Positions 22,601 through 23,535 of a stretch of 23,535 bases of DNA are shown piece after piece (position 1 is the first letter of the stretch; each line of letters opens with the position of its first letter). Source of the DNA: Pseudomonadota bacterium. GTDB lineage: Bacteria > Pseudomonadota > Alphaproteobacteria > Azospirillales > Azospirillaceae. Location: positions 1 to 23,535 of the forward strand of contig JAEZPL010000708.1 in assembly GCA_023413605.1 (NCBI GenBank), in the 5' to 3' direction. The translations under genes were made by a program, and so were the position numbers. The notes below the pieces were generated by a model. The model did not search any database, was not told where the DNA came from, and was given only the letters and a program-made list of their open reading frames with translations.

Positions 22601-23535
22601 CCGTCCTCTCCGGTGCAACTCGGCACCGTCACGCTGAGCAACGGCGTCACCTACAACGCCTGGTCCGCCGGGCCGGGCGGCACGTCCTACGTCAACACGC
22701 AGACCGGTCAGTACGCCTACGTGTTCGACGCGGCCTTCGTGAACGGCGTGCCGGCGGGGCCGAAGCAGGTGACGAGCACCTTCACCGTCTCCGACGGCAA
22801 CCAGACCGTCTCGCAGGACCTGACACTCAACATCACGGGCGTGAACGACAGCCCGATCCTGTCCAACGACGTGCGCAGCCTGGGCGCCATCGACCAGGGC
22901 ATCGCCGACGCCGCGAACATGGGGATGACCGTCTCGGAGATGCTGGCCTCCGCCGGCACCGCCACCGACGCGGAATTCAACAGCCCCGTGCCGATGGTCA
23001 CCGTGCTTCCGCTGGGCATCGCCATCACCGGGGTGACCAACACCAACGGCGTCTGGCAGTACAAGGTCGGCAGCGGCAACTGGACCAACATTCCGGCGGG
23101 CTCCTCCAACGGCTCCGCCCTGCTGCTCACCGGGTCGGATGTCATCCGCTTCGTGCCGAGCGGGTCCGGCTTCACCAGCACGGACACCGGCGGCATCACC
23201 TTCAAGGCGTGGGACCGGACCAGCGGTACGGCGGGCAGCACCGCCGACACCACCACCGGTTCCGCCTACAGCGTGGCCAGCGCGACCGCCAGGATCACCG
23301 TCGACGCCGTACCGACCCTGACCGCGACCGGCGGCACCAAGGTCTTCGGCGTCGGTGCGCTGTCCCCCACAAGCCTGTTCAGCGATGTGTCCGCCTCCAC
23401 GGTCGAAGCGGGGCAGATCTTCCGCGGCGCGGTGTTCACCGTCAGCGGCGTGGTGGATTCCACCGAGTATCTGAGTATCGCCGGGAACGACATCGAACTG
23501 AACAACGGCGGCGCCGTCCTGGTCGGTCTGGGGGC
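19676..23535 (+). CDS. giant secreted surface protein: DUF4347, SwmB and VCBS-like domains (3' partial)
   Basis: The frame stays open from ATG 19676 to the window edge (1286 codons). Domains in order: DUF4347 (residues 25-175; HVLCHGFEGGLQLG with H80, DGDILLYGCNVAIGHGEAF with C123, LGGDWDLAW); a first divergent SwmB-like unit (about 186-300); SwmB at 312-416; a unit PPTITLTPDNGY...MAYKN (420-535); an Ig-like unit; a second SwmB at 710-815; another Ig-like unit; a VCBS-like unit (DLEGDTLTYSI ... GQYAYVFD ... FTVSDGNQTVSQDLTLNITG, about 950-1060); and, at the edge, a copy of the 420-535 unit. Proteins of this build are usually exported by type I secretion through a C-terminal signal not visible here; no N-terminal signal peptide is seen, as expected. 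Likely an adhesin or biofilm protein. Start supported by GAGGA at 19661. Confidence 0.88.
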   Translation, partial: MPEASVRPSANPTTTLGGIPRPGTEIAFIDTALADWRDLQAGVPSGVEVVLIQEGRDGVAAMVQALGGRQGIRAIHVLCHGFEGGLQLGTVRLDAPSLPMREAELAAIGASLADDGDILLYGCNVAIGHGEAFLDALADITGAGMAASRTLTGAADLGGDWDLAWTRGAVRTETLRIESYRGVLMAAPEFMSSVAYVGESTITLTFDGNLDSASQPALSTFDAIFPGTASHGTGGVLINGTKVNLTSAVVSGQTVTLTVGTTLAAGDIIEFRYVDPAGDDTSGVIQATNGLDIASIYLQVIVMGSRPPAAPVLQSAAVNGTSMVLTYDSALDGTNIPLASAFAVTAGGNAVSVTTVAVNSADKTVTLTLAQAVTHTDTVTVAYTDPTSGDDSHAVQSTTGVDAATFTARSATNNTVNPNGNPPTITLTPDNGYAQMGMGSAILDLFDSVTASTADSGQTFTGMVLTVHNVVGPGTGEFLTIGGTDIALGTGAGSFANGNYSVSLVNGVATVTLSGMSLSNSAMGALIDGMAYKNSLLLVDSLQPMRIGLSSTRPVVLRSITDSGATNNTTEVNKLATASLGSQYPGFSAITITPDNPAATFTPGTPTHLSFTVNFTAAMAMVGTNLYFDVAAPSGWTISNLTLNNIVNGSLSGIIPMGANTLTFDVTASGTDTSGLFPVSVFTSYMGPMAPMAAVSSGSVLVTVASPAPVLQSAAVNGTTLVLTYDSALDAVNGPAAGAFVVKAGGAAVPVTNVAVDSANKTVTLTLGQAVLHGQTVTVSYTDPTSGNDTAAIQSAVGGADAATVTDRSVTNNTVDTTPPSITNVTIPNQPAKVGDTVTVTITVASDSDTYTLSNGSTVNGFALGNLTKVNATTYTATFTVTADGQRTGDRAANHDIPVNIVLVDSASNANTAYTTPISQNNDRIDTNAPPTLAVPTTPPTLIDTAANDTFPMVAGQLSASDLEGDTLTYSIFASPSSPVQLGTVTLSNGVTYNAWSAGPGGTSYVNTQTGQYAYVFDAAFVNGVPAGPKQVTSTFTVSDGNQTVSQDLTLNITGVNDSPILSNDVRSLGAIDQGIADAANMGMTVSEMLASAGTATDAEFNSPVPMVTVLPLGIAITGVTNTNGVWQYKVGSGNWTNIPAGSSNGSALLLTGSDVIRFVPSGSGFTSTDTGGITFKAWDRTSGTAGSTADTTTGSAYSVASATARITVDAVPTLTATGGTKVFGVGALSPTSLFSDVSASTVEAGQIFRGAVFTVSGVVDSTEYLSIAGNDIELNNGGAVLVGLG
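20609..20923 (+). repeat. SwmB-domain repeat, copy 1
   Basis: It encodes VLQSAAVNGTSMVLTYDSAL through to a TNNTV end (residues 312-416). Copy 2 at 21803-22120 shares most of the framework, including SADKTVTLTLAQAV against SANKTVTLTLGQAV and VAYTDPTSGDD against VSYTDPTSGND. The DNA is similar enough for recombination between copies to be plausible. Confidence 0.85.
21803..22120 (+). repeat. SwmB-domain repeat, copy 2
   Basis: It encodes VLQSAAVNGTTLVLTYDSAL to TNNTV (residues 710-815), the same domain as 20609-20923 with one extra codon. The two copies are separated by about 290 residues of different beta-rich domains, so the array is a mixed one. Confidence 0.85.

Noticed and set aside
1..23535. 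CRISPR arrays, tRNA or rRNA genes, prophage genes.
   Set aside because: No regularly spaced repeats, no tRNA-like cloverleaf with TTCGA loop, and no phage structural or integrase genes were seen on either strand.

Overview
The window is GC-rich DNA with the gene families, start-codon habits and dense layout of an alphaproteobacterium. A Rhodospirillales or Azospirillum-like host is my best guess, from the FixL/FixJ-type kinase and regulator, the Rnk and SpeH types and the huge DUF4347 surface protein. This is inference; no rRNA or tRNA gene is present to fix the taxonomy. All functional calls rest on reading motifs by eye.

Layout. Positions 1-2400 (+) hold the tail of an unknown gene, a SLOG-fold (DUF2493-like) protein, an aspartate 1-decarboxylase (PanD) and a Bcr/CflA-type MFS exporter; this block looks less GC-rich than the rest. 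A convergent gap with three hairpins (2446-2570) separates it from a minus-strand two-component system (MASE1 sensor kinase 3178-4842, FixJ-like regulator 2568-3194) and a minus-strand glutamate dehydrogenase (4960-6219). A divergent intergenic region with two identical palindromes leads to an Rnk-like gene (6517-6909, +). Next comes a minus-strand group read as small proline-rich ORF - speH - rnk - mscS (9244 down to 6987). From 9711 to 16003 the plus strand carries a possible acidic/proline leader ORF, a CNNM/CorC-type transporter, a TerC-family protein, an orphan TatA, a DUF6635-like protein and the potassium transporter Kup, with a small membrane-protein gene and a 43-bp inverted duplication between CorC and TerC. 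A large FtsX-type ABC permease (16125-18665, -) has no ATPase neighbour; a decayed IS256-family transposase start lies just upstream of it. An AT-rich regulatory stretch then precedes the first 1286 codons of a giant DUF4347/SwmB/VCBS surface protein that runs off the end of the window.

Taken together, the middle of the window reads as an ion, osmotic and stress homeostasis island: potassium uptake (Kup), glutamate (Gdh), a polyamine step (SpeH), mechanosensitive release (MscS), divalent-metal handling (CNNM/CorC, TerC) and two RNA-polymerase-binding Rnk-type proteins. Common control of these genes is a hypothesis.
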